Assembly: GCA_021801265.1 (NCBI GenBank) | Contig: JAJYYE010000001.1 | Location: 1 to 64,000 of the forward strand | DNA from: Pseudomonadota bacterium | GTDB lineage: Bacteria; Pseudomonadota; Gammaproteobacteria; Halothiobacillales; Halothiobacillaceae | DNA: 64,000 nucleotides | Reading direction: 5' to 3' | In this document: positions 20,830 to 30,700 of the stretch, piece by piece | Layout of the letters: the number at the start of each line of letters is the position of its first letter | How positions within the stretch are numbered: position 1 is the first letter of the stretch | Notes under the pieces: generated by a model | What the model saw: the letters and a program-made list of their open reading frames with translations, nothing else | Database searches by the model: none | What the model was told of the DNA's origin: nothing | Made by a program: the position numbers and the translations under genes

Positions 20830-21795
20830 GTGGCAATTGATTTTTATACTTGGCATATGCAGGGCGATGGCAGCGCCCAACTGCTGCCACTCTCCGATGA
20901 AACCCCCTGCCCTGGGCCAGTATGGATTCATCTTAATTACAGCCAGCCGGAAGTACAGGATTGGATTCGCAGTCAAACCGATTTAGATGCCACGGTTCAA
21001 GATACCTTATTGGCTGAAGTGACCCGCCCCCGCGCGCTGATTCTGGAGCAAGGATTGCTTCTTACCCTGCGCGGCATTAACCACAATCCGGGACAAGAAC
21101 CCGATGACATGATTGGCATCCGGCTCTGGATTACTCCCCGCCGCATAATCAGTACCCACCTGCGGTCGCTGCGCGCTGTGAATACATTGCAACGGGATAT
21201 GGAATCCAACAATGCGCCCAAAGATGCCGGGCAATTTGTCATTCGATTGGTTGAATTACTCAATGACAACATGGCCGATGTCATCGAAGAAATTGATGAG
21301 CTGACAGATAATTACGAAAAAACCATGCTCGTGAGCAAAGAAGTTGAGCCGGTTTCCGATCGGGAGCTGGCTGATCTCCGCACCACGATTCTCACGCTAA
21401 GGCGTTATCTCGGCCCACAGCGCGATGCCTTGCTTTCCTTGGTCGCCAGTCACTTAAGCTGGGTCAAGAAAGGCACAATTCAGCGTCTGCGCGAAGCGGA
21501 AAACAGACTCACCCGCTATATCGAGGTATTAGACGCCTCGCGCGATCAAATGCGGATTATCCAGGAACAGCTCCACATGCGTTCAAGCAACCAACTGAAC
21601 AAACAGCTCACCTTCCTGACGGCGCTCTCTGCCATTTTCCTGCCACTGACCTTTATTACCGGCTTGTTCGGGGTCAACATCGCAGGAATTCCGGGCAATC
21701 AGTCACCGGATTGGGCGTTTTCCCTATTCTCACTGTTTTTGGCGTTGATCGGCGGCTTACTTATCTATTTATTCAAACGCGCCCGATTATTTTAA
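20830..21795 (+). CDS. zntB: CorA/ZntB-family zinc transporter
   Basis: C-terminal FITGLFGVNIAGIPG GxN motif and two TM helices. Confidence 0.88.
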   Translation: MAIDFYTWHMQGDGSAQLLPLSDETPCPGPVWIHLNYSQPEVQDWIRSQTDLDATVQDTLLAEVTRPRALILEQGLLLTLRGINHNPGQEPDDMIGIRLWITPRRIISTHLRSLRAVNTLQRDMESNNAPKDAGQFVIRLVELLNDNMADVIEEIDELTDNYEKTMLVSKEVEPVSDRELADLRTTILTLRRYLGPQRDALLSLVASHLSWVKKGTIQRLREAENRLTRYIEVLDASRDQMRIIQEQLHMRSSNQLNKQLTFLTALSAIFLPLTFITGLFGVNIAGIPGNQSPDWAFSLFSLFLALIGGLLIYLFKRARLF

Positions 21796-21808
21796 ACCCG
21801 CTTCGAAA

Positions 21809-22411
21809 TCAAACTCGCCGCTTAATCCGATAAATCGCATGCTCTCCAAACCAGTTAGGGAAAGCGCGCAATAAGGCCGATTCTCGCCGAGCACTATCCA
21901 CCACCGCACGATCAATAATCTCCAACCCCAACTCATCGCATAACGTCTCAAAATCCGTGAGCGTGCACAGGTGGATGTTCGGCGTGTTGTACCATGGATT
22001 CGGTAGCGCACGATTGAAGGGCATGTGCCCAAGCAGCCCGAGCTGCACACGATTGCGCCAGTAGCCCATGTTGGGAAACGTCACAATACCTTCACGGGCG
22101 ATACTGAGCATATCGGCCAACAATCGCTCAGGATGGCGCATGGCCTGAATTGTTTGGCTGACAATCACAAAATCAAAAGACATCGGCGCAAACCAGTCGC
22201 TAATGCCGCTGTCCAAATCCTCTTGAATAACATTCAGGCCCGCCTCAATACATGCGGCCACTTGGTCGTCATCCAACTCCAAACCCACGGCTGAAACCTG
22301 CCGCCGCTCGATTAAATGTGAGAGCAAAGAGCCATCGCCACACCCCAAATCCAACACGCGACTGCGCGGCGTAATCCACTGTTCAACAATATGCCAATCA
22401 GGGCGAATCAT
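21809..22411 (-). CDS. metW: Methionine biosynthesis protein MetW
   Basis: [17 protein letters not shown]; adjacent to metX. Confidence 0.93.
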   Translation of the reverse strand: MIRPDWHIVEQWITPRSRVLDLGCGDGSLLSHLIERRQVSAVGLELDDDQVAACIEAGLNVIQEDLDSGISDWFAPMSFDFVIVSQTIQAMRHPERLLADMLSIAREGIVTFPNMGYWRNRVQLGLLGHMPFNRALPNPWYNTPNIHLCTLTDFETLCDELGLEIIDRAVVDSARRESALLRAFPNWFGEHAIYRIKRRV

Positions 22412-23640
22412 AAGGCACCCGATTGATTTGAACCGGTTAAATCAATATTGGCCATATAGCCTGCCAGTACGCGGTGGTAATAAGGAATCGTCATCAAAAA
22501 CGCATCATGGCCGTGATTGGATTCGATTTCTGCATAAGACACTCGCTTTCCTGCCGCCAGCAAGGCCCGCACAATTTCTCGCGAGCGCTCGGGCGCAAAA
22601 CGCCAATCGGAGGTAAATGAAACAACCAGAAAATCCGCCTGAGCCGGCGTGAGCGCTGCAACCAAATCATCGCCGTAATCATGCGCGGGGTCGAAATAAT
22701 CCAAGGCTTTGGTCATGAGCAGATAGGTATTGGCATCAAAGCGATCGACAAAACTCGTGCCTTGATACCGCAAATAGCTTTCAACCTGAAACTCGACATC
22801 AAAACCGTAATTAACCTGACCCGAACGCAACTCACGCCCGAATTTAGCGCGCATCGCGTCATCCGATAAATACGTGATATGCCCCAGCATTCGCGCCAGC
22901 ATCAGGCCCCGCCGAGGGATTGAGCCCTGCTCAGCATAGCGGCCACCAAAAAACTCGGGGTCAGTGATAATCGCTTGGCGCGCCACTTCATTAAACGCGA
23001 TATTTTGTGCCGAAAGTTTCGGCGCGGCGGCAATCACAATGGCATGCGCGATGGCCTCGGGATAACTGATCGACCACTGCAACACTTGCATTCCACCCAG
23101 GCTGCCGCCGATCACCGCCGCCCAACTGGCCATACCCAAATGTTGCATTAAGTGATGCTGGGCATTGACCCAATCGCGCACAGTCACAATCGGGAAATCG
23201 GGGCCGTAGGGTTTTCCGGTGTCCGGATCAATACTCAAGGGCCCAGTTGAGCCCTTGCAGCCGCCCAAGTTATTCAGGCACACCACAAAAAACCGATTGG
23301 TATCAATCGGCTTGCCGGGCCCAATAGCGGAATCCCACCAACCCGGCTTGCGCTCCGTTTCAGCATGGAAACCTGCCGCGTGGTGATCGCCCGATAACGC
23401 ATGACAAATTAAAACCGCGTTATTGCCCATCGCATTTAATTGGCCGTACGTTTCATAAACGAGCGCATAGCTGGGGAGGCTTCGGCCACAATCCAGTGCC
23501 AATGGCTCGGTGAACGCAGCATGTTGCGGCTGCACAATACCCACCGAATGGTTCGAACCGGTAGCGGTTATTTTGTGGGATGCATCACTCAATCCAGACA
23601 CCTTACACTTATTCAAAAAGCCAAAAAACAGCGCCGACAA
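22408..23640 (-). CDS. metX: Homoserine O-acyltransferase MetX
   Basis: [36 protein letters not shown]. Confidence 0.95.
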   Translation of the reverse strand: MSALFFGFLNKCKVSGLSDASHKITATGSNHSVGIVQPQHAAFTEPLALDCGRSLPSYALVYETYGQLNAMGNNAVLICHALSGDHHAAGFHAETERKPGWWDSAIGPGKPIDTNRFFVVCLNNLGGCKGSTGPLSIDPDTGKPYGPDFPIVTVRDWVNAQHHLMQHLGMASWAAVIGGSLGGMQVLQWSISYPEAIAHAIVIAAAPKLSAQNIAFNEVARQAIITDPEFFGGRYAEQGSIPRRGLMLARMLGHITYLSDDAMRAKFGRELRSGQVNYGFDVEFQVESYLRYQGTSFVDRFDANTYLLMTKALDYFDPAHDYGDDLVAALTPAQADFLVVSFTSDWRFAPERSREIVRALLAAGKRVSYAEIESNHGHDAFLMTIPYYHRVLAGYMANIDLTGSNQSGAL

Positions 23641-24192
23641 TTAGCCGAACAATACATTTCCAACGGCAATCTGCAGTACTTGAATCACAATCAACGCGAC
23701 CAAGGGGCTTAAGTCGAAACCACCCAGCGGCGGCAGAAATTTTTGCACGGGCCGCAACAGCGGATCGGTTAAATCCTCAAGCAGTGAAATACCCGGCGAG
23801 CGATTATTACCCACCCACGACGCCACAGCGCGCATCAGAATGGTCCAGAAAAACAAATCCGTCACCAGCAAAAACACGAAATAAACTGAAGTCAAAATCA
23901 ATGCCATCACCGGCATACCGCCGCTTCGCATCATGCCCAGCACCCAAACCATCAGGACAATCAAAGCCAATGCCACGAGCACCGATGCCAAATCATGCCT
24001 GCCTGTGCGTGGCAAGCGTTTGCGCAGCGGATTCAGTACAGGGTCGGTGATTTTGACCAGCGATTGCGTGATGGGATTAAAAAAATTCGCGCGAAAAGCC
24101 TGTAAAAAATAACGGACCAAGACGATAAAAATCACCAGTTCAAACAGGGTTCGAACCAAAAACGCCAGAGGATCACCAAAACTACCACTCAT
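23641..24192 (-). CDS. YggT family membrane protein
   Basis: Duplicated hydrophobic module, DPLLRPVQKFLPPLGGFDLSPLVALI. Confidence 0.9.
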   Translation of the reverse strand: MSGSFGDPLAFLVRTLFELVIFIVLVRYFLQAFRANFFNPITQSLVKITDPVLNPLRKRLPRTGRHDLASVLVALALIVLMVWVLGMMRSGGMPVMALILTSVYFVFLLVTDLFFWTILMRAVASWVGNNRSPGISLLEDLTDPLLRPVQKFLPPLGGFDLSPLVALIVIQVLQIAVGNVLFG

Positions 24193-25040
24193 GCTGCCCC
24201 CTGATCGGTACTCAATTCGCGCCCCATCTCGACGCTGCGCTGATGCGCTGCCGCTAATGCATGCATAAATGCCTCACGTAAGCCCGCATGCTCCAACGCT
24301 GCGACCCCCCGCTCGGTGGTGCCATTCGGTGAAGTGACCCGTGCGCGCAACTGCGCTGGAGATTCATCTGCCGTCATGGCCAAACGTGCTGCACCAAATA
24401 CCGTTTCCAACGTCAGCAACCGCGCCGTCTGAGCGGGTAATCCCAATTGCTCTGCCGCAGCCTGCATGGCTTCCATCACCAGGAAAATATAAGCTGGGCC
24501 ACTCCCCGATAGTGCGGTAACGGCATCCATATCCGCCTCGCTATCCACCCACTGAACCAACCCCACCGCCCGCATCAGGGACTCGGCCCTATTGCGTTGT
24601 TGCGGGGTTAAAGAAGGGGGCGCATACAGGCCAGTGGCACCCGACCCAACCATCGCCGGTGTATTGGGCATGGCCCGCACCACCGCTTGATGGCCGCCAA
24701 GCCATTGTTGTAACGCCGAGACCGTGATACCCGCAGCAACGGAAACGACGAGTTGGCTAGGCGTCAACAGGCCGTGGATCTGCTCGGCTACGGCACGAAC
24801 TTGATTGGGTTTTACCGCAAGAACAATCAAGTTGGCATTCGCGATAGCCTCGGCATTATCCGCAGCGGTTTGAACCCCGTATAAATCGGCCAGTAACGTA
24901 CGGCGGGCTTCTGAAGGATCAGCAACCATCAACACGGGCTGCACGACCGACATCATACTCGCCTGATTGTTGCGCAAGCCTTCAATCAGAGCCGTAGCCA
25001 TATTGCCACCGCCAATAAAAGCAATTTGTGCCGCTTGCAT
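24189..25040 (-). CDS. proC: Pyrroline-5-carboxylate reductase
   Basis: IAFIGGGNMATALIEGL; ALSGSGPAYIFLVMEAM. Confidence 0.95.
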   Translation of the reverse strand: MQAAQIAFIGGGNMATALIEGLRNNQASMMSVVQPVLMVADPSEARRTLLADLYGVQTAADNAEAIANANLIVLAVKPNQVRAVAEQIHGLLTPSQLVVSVAAGITVSALQQWLGGHQAVVRAMPNTPAMVGSGATGLYAPPSLTPQQRNRAESLMRAVGLVQWVDSEADMDAVTALSGSGPAYIFLVMEAMQAAAEQLGLPAQTARLLTLETVFGAARLAMTADESPAQLRARVTSPNGTTERGVAALEHAGLREAFMHALAAAHQRSVEMGRELSTDQGAA

Positions 25041-25139
25041 AGATACCTCTGCAATTTTCAACCATTTTGGATGGCATGACGTTTGCTCCAAGAGCGATCA
25101 CGCACCCGATGCCTTGTAGATTACCACGCGGCAGAAGCC

Positions 25140-25826
25140 TTATGATTCCGCCGTCATCTGACGCACGCCAAAAAGTGCCGTACCAATCCGCACATGGGTA
25201 CTGCCCGCAGCAATCGCGGCAGGAAAATCACCACTCATGCCCATCGACAGCAGGGGGAGTGCGGAAGGCAAATGGGCGTTAAGTTGCGCCGTACGCGTAA
25301 ACGCATCCGGTGATCCACGCGCCGGAATGACCATCAAGCCAACTAATTCTATTCGAGGCAGGCGTTGACATAAAGCCACCATCGCGGGCAATTCCGCTGG
25401 AGACACGCCCGCCTTAGTCGATTCATTATCAATATTCACTTCAATAAATATCTTGAGCGGCGGTAAATTATCTGGCCGTTGCTCGCTCAACCGTTCGGCA
25501 ATTTTTGGCCGATCGACACTATGTACCCAAGAAAAATTTGCCGCAATCGCACGGGTTTTGTTGGACTGAATCGGGCCAATAAAATGCCATACGATCTTCC
25601 CCGCCATGGGGGTATGAGCCAATTTAGCCTGCTTGGCCAGCGCCTCTTGCACGTAATTTTCCGCAAAATCATGCTGGCCCAGCGCCGTCAGTGCTTCTAT
25701 TGCCAAAGCGGGCTGCTGCTTACTCACCGCAATTAAAGTCACCGAATCCGGCAGCCGTTTAGCGGCCAGAGTCGAGGCGACAATACTTGATTTTATCGAC
25801 GAAAATCGCGCCTCAAGTGCGTTCAC
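25140..25826 (-). CDS. YggS family PLP homeostasis protein
   Basis: LIAVSKQQPALAIEAL; HFIGPIQSNKTR; LSMGMSGDFPAAIAAGSTHVRIGTALFG. Confidence 0.95.
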   Translation of the reverse strand: MNALEARFSSIKSSIVASTLAAKRLPDSVTLIAVSKQQPALAIEALTALGQHDFAENYVQEALAKQAKLAHTPMAGKIVWHFIGPIQSNKTRAIAANFSWVHSVDRPKIAERLSEQRPDNLPPLKIFIEVNIDNESTKAGVSPAELPAMVALCQRLPRIELVGLMVIPARGSPDAFTRTAQLNAHLPSALPLLSMGMSGDFPAAIAAGSTHVRIGTALFGVRQMTAES

Positions 25827-26038
25827 GCTTTACCCCACTACCATTCGATTTGTGAACAATACCCGTTTAAGACTATCATTTCTTCACCGCTTGAAACCCA
25901 TTGAATCCGCATGATGTTCGATTAAACTTCGAGTAAACTAAACGCCACTGCGATAAGTTTGCATGCACTCAACACATGGGTTAAAAAAGCACGCGCAGAG
26001 ATCAATTTAAGGATTAGTACACAAAAGGACCTCCGATC

Positions 26039-27088
26039 ATGGCTGAACAACGCGGTATTGACTCTCTTCTTACCTTTTCGGTAAAAAATGGCGCATCGGA
26101 TCTTCACCTCTCTGCTGGCGAACAGCCTCGCGTCCGGATTGATGGCGACATTCGCAAAGTGAACGTCCCCGTGATGGAGCACAAAGAAGTGCACGCCATG
26201 GTGTACGACATCATGAACGACAAGCAGCGCAAAGAGTATGAAGACAATCTGGAAGTGGATTTTTCATTCGAACTCCCCAGCGTCGCCCGCTTCCGGGTCA
26301 ATGCGTTCAACCAACAGCGCGGAGCGTCTGCAGTATTTCGTACCATTCCAAGCGAGATCCTGACACTTGAGCAGCTCGCTGCCCCTAACGTATTCAAGGA
26401 CTTGTGCTTCTTCCCTCGCGGGATCGTACTGGTCACCGGCCCTACAGGCTCGGGCAAATCGACAACCTTGGCCGCGATGATCAACCATATCAACGAAAAC
26501 CGAAACGACCATATCCTGACGATTGAGGACCCGATCGAATTCGTTCACAACAGTAAAAAATGCCTGATTAATCAACGTGAAGTACATCGAGATACCCACA
26601 GTTTTAATGCGGCTTTGCGCTCGGCATTGCGTGAAGATCCCGATGTTATTTTGGTGGGTGAACTGCGGGATTTGGAAACAATTCGACTCGCCCTCACCGC
26701 CGCAGAAACCGGGCACCTAGTTTTTGCTACCCTGCATACCAGCTCCGCGGCCAAAACCATCGACCGCGTGGTGGATGTATTCCCGGCTGCTGAAAAAGAT
26801 ATGGTGCGCTCCATGCTGTCAGAATCATTGCGCGCGGTCATTTCGCAAACATTACTGAAGAAAATTGGGGGTGGGCGAATCGCCGCGCACGAAATCATGC
26901 TCGGCAGCCCCGCGATTCGTAATTTGATTCGCGAAAATAAAATCGCACAAATGTACTCCGCCATTCAAACAGGGCAAACCCAAGGCATGCAAACCCTGGA
27001 TCAGAACCTGCAACAACTGGTTAAGCGGGGTTTGGTTGCCAAGGATGAAGCCCGTGCGCGCGCGCAAAACAAGGCAGATTTTATGTAA
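26039..27088 (+). CDS. pilT: Type IV pilus retraction ATPase PilT
   Basis: SDLHLSAGEQPRVRIDGDI; VTGPTGSGKSTTLAAMI; ILVGELRDLETI. Confidence 0.95.
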   Translation: MAEQRGIDSLLTFSVKNGASDLHLSAGEQPRVRIDGDIRKVNVPVMEHKEVHAMVYDIMNDKQRKEYEDNLEVDFSFELPSVARFRVNAFNQQRGASAVFRTIPSEILTLEQLAAPNVFKDLCFFPRGIVLVTGPTGSGKSTTLAAMINHINENRNDHILTIEDPIEFVHNSKKCLINQREVHRDTHSFNAALRSALREDPDVILVGELRDLETIRLALTAAETGHLVFATLHTSSAAKTIDRVVDVFPAAEKDMVRSMLSESLRAVISQTLLKKIGGGRIAAHEIMLGSPAIRNLIRENKIAQMYSAIQTGQTQGMQTLDQNLQQLVKRGLVAKDEARARAQNKADFM

Positions 27089-27102
27089 TTTACCTTACAG
27101 GG

Positions 27103-27242
27103 CAGGGTAGTGAGGAACGCCATGTGCGGAGGTAAGTCAAGGCGAAAATGGGCGAGAAACCGGAGTTTACTCGGAGTAAATGAGGATTTTGAGCCCGTGT
27201 TTAACGCAGCATTGGCTAGCGCAATAGTTTTTCACCACCCTG
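27103..27242. repeat. Copy 1 of dispersed hairpin element with terminal inverted repeats
   Basis: cagggtagtg...caccaccctg ends; core aaatgggcgagaaaccggagtttactcggagtaaatgaggattttgagccc shared with 62229-62374. Confidence 0.8.
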
Positions 27243-27297
27243 TGAAGCAATTTCTCGCAAGCGACTACTCACAACACCGACAAAGGAACGCTTAACC

Positions 27298-28443
27298 ATG
27301 GATCGTCAGCAAGCGGCCAATTATGTCCAAGGTTTATTGCGCAAGGCAGTAGATCTCGACGCCTCTGATTTATTCGTCACCGTTGGCGCTCCGCCCAGTG
27401 CCAAAATCAATGGCGAAATTGTCCATCTATCTGAAACGGGCTTATCAACCAACCACACCCAAATGTTGGTTCGGTCCATCATGAACGACAAGCAAGTGGC
27501 TGCTTTTGAAGAAACCCGCGAAGCGAACTTCGCTATTTCACTGCCCGGCGTGGCGCGATTCCGGGTTAATGCCTTCATGCAACGCGGCAGCGTCGGCATG
27601 GTGCTGCGGTTGATTCGCTCGGATGTACCTAAATTTGCTGAGCTACTGTTGCCTAAAATCCTTGAAGACATTTCCATGACCAAACGGGGCTTGGTGATTT
27701 TTGTCGGTGCAACCAGCTCCGGTAAATCCACCTCGCTCGCGTCCATGCTGGATTACCGTAACGAAAATTCGGCTGGCCATATCGTCACGATTGAAGACCC
27801 GATTGAATACGTCCATCGACACAAGGGCTGCCTTGTCACCCAGCGCGAAGTGGGAGTTGATACCGATAGTTTTGAAAGCGCGCTCAAAAATACGCTGCGC
27901 CAAGCACCGGACGTGATTTTGATCGGTGAAATCCGCGATCGGGAAACCATGGATCATGCGGTCGCCTTTGCGGAAACCGGGCACCTGTGCTTGTCAACCC
28001 TGCACGCCAACAACACCAACCAAGCACTTGATCGCATCATCAACTTCTTCCCGGAAGAACGGCGCCATCAACTGCTGATGGATTTATCACTGAATCTGAA
28101 ATCAGTCATTTCGCAACGCCTGCTGCGTAAAGAAGATGGGGTTGGCCGTGTGCCCGCCGTAGAAGTCCTTATCAATACACCGCTGATTGGCGATTTGATT
28201 TTCAAAGGCGATGTCCATGAAATCAAAGAAGTCATGAAACGTTCGCGTGAGCACGGCATGCAAACTTTCGATCAGGCCTTGCTGGATTTGTACGATTCAG
28301 GACTGGTCAGTTATCAGGAAGCTTTACGCAATGCGGATTCACAAAACGACCTTCGGTTGAGTATCAAGCTCCACAGTCGGCGGGGCTTGCCCAAGGGCTT
28401 GAATGACGATGATGATCAGCTTCGGGTTGAAAAAGAAGATTAA
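27298..28443 (+). CDS. pilU: Type IV pilus ATPase PilU
   Basis: VGATSSGKSTSLASML; ILIGEIRDRETMDHAVAFAETGHLCLSTLHANN. Confidence 0.9.
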   Translation: MDRQQAANYVQGLLRKAVDLDASDLFVTVGAPPSAKINGEIVHLSETGLSTNHTQMLVRSIMNDKQVAAFEETREANFAISLPGVARFRVNAFMQRGSVGMVLRLIRSDVPKFAELLLPKILEDISMTKRGLVIFVGATSSGKSTSLASMLDYRNENSAGHIVTIEDPIEYVHRHKGCLVTQREVGVDTDSFESALKNTLRQAPDVILIGEIRDRETMDHAVAFAETGHLCLSTLHANNTNQALDRIINFFPEERRHQLLMDLSLNLKSVISQRLLRKEDGVGRVPAVEVLINTPLIGDLIFKGDVHEIKEVMKRSREHGMQTFDQALLDLYDSGLVSYQEALRNADSQNDLRLSIKLHSRRGLPKGLNDDDDQLRVEKED

Positions 28444-28546
28444 TACCCCCGCCGCCAAATTGGTACGGCGGACTTAAGCAACACGCCTTACCACTCAATC
28501 GCACGCGATCACGTCCCACTAAAAGCCTGCATGAGGTGCACTCGTC

Positions 28547-29710
28547 ATGAATGAATCACTACTCGACCCCTTTCTAAAGCTCCTTGCTGAAAAAGAAGGC
28601 TCCGATCTTTATTTCAGTACCGGCGCCCTGCCCGCAATCAAAATCCAGGGGGAATTGCGGTTTATTGGCAAGGAACGCCTCAAACCAGGCCAGGTGGAAG
28701 AACTGGCCAGATCTGTACTAAGCCCCGATCAAATTGATAAATTTCACCAAGAGCTTGAGCTTAATTTGGCACTGAGTCGCCCCTCATTGGGCCGATTCCG
28801 GGTTAACATTTTCATGCAGCGGGGCGAATGGGCGATTGTTATCCGGTTTATCAAAAGTGAAATCCCCCGAATTTCTGATCTCAACCTTCCTGCAATCATT
28901 GAAAAACTGGTTGAAGAGCGTCGCGGGTTAATTATGGTGGTGGGCGCCACCGGCTCAGGTAAATCCACGACCTTGGCAGCGATGGTGGACTACCGAGCCG
29001 AAGCAAAGCCTGGCCATATTCTCACCATCGAAGACCCGATGGAATTCGAACTCCGCCACCGTAATTCAATCGTCAATCAACGTGAAGTCGGCATGGACAC
29101 GCACAGCTATGCCGCAGCACTCAAAGAAGCACTGCGCGAAGCCCCCGATGTCATCATGATCGGGGAAGTGCGCGACCGGGCTACCATGGAGCATGCGCTC
29201 GCTTATGCCGATACGGGGCATTTATGCTTGACGACATTGCATGCCACCAATGCACATCAAGCACTTGATCGCGTGATTCGTTTTTTCCCCTCGGACGCCC
29301 GTGATCAGCTCCTCATGGATCTGTCTTTAAACTTGCGCGCCATCATTTCGCAACGGCTGGTCATCGGCAATCAGGGTTTACGGGTGCCCGCGGTCGAAAT
29401 CATGGTAAACACGCCCTTTATTGCTGATTTAATCAAGCGGGGCGAAATTGATGAAATGAAAGAAGCCATGGAGAAAAATGAACTGGATGGCTCACAAACT
29501 TTTGATATGTCATTGCATGCGCTGTGGAAAAACGGCCGAATTGATCGGGAAGAAGCCATCAAAAGCGCCGATAGCCGAGCCAATCTTGAATGGCGGATGA
29601 ATTTTGGTAGCAGCAAAGAAGAATTACGCGCTTCAGCCAGTCAGGCATCCACCCACACCCAAATGAAGTCCAGCGCTACTCATGATGGTGATCTGCCTGC
29701 CTTGGATTAG
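28547..29710 (+). CDS. Third PilT/PilU-family ATPase paralog
   Basis: VVGATGSGKSTTLAAMVDYR; IMIGEVRDRATMEHALAYADTGHLCLTTLHATN. Confidence 0.9.
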   Translation: MNESLLDPFLKLLAEKEGSDLYFSTGALPAIKIQGELRFIGKERLKPGQVEELARSVLSPDQIDKFHQELELNLALSRPSLGRFRVNIFMQRGEWAIVIRFIKSEIPRISDLNLPAIIEKLVEERRGLIMVVGATGSGKSTTLAAMVDYRAEAKPGHILTIEDPMEFELRHRNSIVNQREVGMDTHSYAAALKEALREAPDVIMIGEVRDRATMEHALAYADTGHLCLTTLHATNAHQALDRVIRFFPSDARDQLLMDLSLNLRAIISQRLVIGNQGLRVPAVEIMVNTPFIADLIKRGEIDEMKEAMEKNELDGSQTFDMSLHALWKNGRIDREEAIKSADSRANLEWRMNFGSSKEELRASASQASTHTQMKSSATHDGDLPALD

Positions 29711-29877
29711 GCGTTTAGCGCGCCGACAACAAGTTTGATTGACTCGGCAAGATAATGAACGGGATCTGTTGCAACACTAAAATTCCAGATTACCTGTCAG
29801 GCGCAATTCCCGTATCCATTTTTCCATTGCTGATATAAGCAATCAAATCATCGCTGGATCTTTGAACACGATCGTGG

Positions 29878-30060
29878 TCAAGTTTTTTCGGACACCTTAT
29901 TTGAGTGTTCAAGGTTGTTGTCTGCGCTGAGTTTCTCGAAGGTATTGGGCGGCAGGCACCCCAAAGTCGAGTGGATTCGCTGGGCGTTATAAAACCCGAC
30001 GATGTCATCGGTGATATTCACTACCCAGGCCTGATTGGATGCCTGAATATCAATGCGGGG
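29878..30060 (-). pseudogene. IS3-family transposase remnant with internal deletion
   Basis: SNQAWVVNITDDIVGFYNAQRIHSTLGCLPPNTFEKL joins an NQxWVxDIT-like motif to the C-terminal FYNxxRxHSxLG motif. Confidence 0.65.
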
Positions 30061-30106
30061 CATGGACCCGTTGATCCAGTACATTGGGCTCCACGGACAG
30101 ATCATA

Positions 30107-30444
30107 TGCCGACTATCAGCGCCCCCAAGTGCCTGATTACCGTATGTCACGGCGCCAACGGCCAAGGCGGCATTAATGAAACCACCGCATTGCGCGGTAT
30201 GCCGAAGGCGTATTTCATCGGCACGATGGAACAGTGTCGCGATGGCCACCGCCACAACGACACCGCACATGGCATGAGTCAATTCGCCCAGCCGTTAACC
30301 GAGCAAGAAATTGGAATATTGACTAATTATTACGCTTGCGATGCCAACACTGGAGCAGCGGACAAAGATGCGGCGGCATTAGCCCACTCGAAATCTCCGA
30401 AACTTCTTCACCCCACCCCCGCCTCGCGGGGTTTTTTACGATAA
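30107..30444 (+). pseudogene. c-type cytochrome fragment with altered heme motif
   Basis: CLITVCHGANGQGG...GMSQFAQPLTEQEIGILTNYYA; spacing CxxxxCH rather than CxxCH; no own start. Confidence 0.6.
30416..30437 (+). terminator. Intrinsic terminator
   Basis: CCCCGCctcGCGGGG followed by a T-run. Confidence 0.7.
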
Positions 30445-30563
30445 TTCAAAATGTTACCCCTAAAAAAAAGCAACCTCGCTGCACGCGAACTCACTATTGG
30501 CACAATGTCTGCTAAATCAAATGGTAATTACATTTATCAGAGTTAAAAATCTGTTTTTACGGA

Positions 30564-30622
30564 CAAATTCTGACAAAAGAATGTTATTTTTTGCCAATGA
30601 TTGTCAAATTCTAACAATCACT
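30564..30622. promoter_or_regulatory. Candidate pga regulatory region: two CAAATTCTrACAA direct repeats 41 bp apart, the second within TGATTGT-N9-ACAATCA
   Basis: 30564-30576 caaattctgacaa; 30605-30617 caaattctaacaa; perfect 7-bp inverted repeat around the second. Confidence 0.5.
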
Positions 30623-30661
30623 TGAATTTCACCAGACAACGAGCAATTACAGGATCTTTGA

Positions 30662-30697
30662 ATGTCTAAGAACATTTTGCGCGCCCTCGGACTTTAA
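30662..30697 (+). CDS. Putative 11-aa leader peptide MSKNILRALGL upstream of pgaA
   Basis: ATG with upstream aggat SD-like sequence; stop lies 3 nt before pgaA ATG. Confidence 0.35.
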   Translation: MSKNILRALGL

Positions 30698-30700
30698 TCT

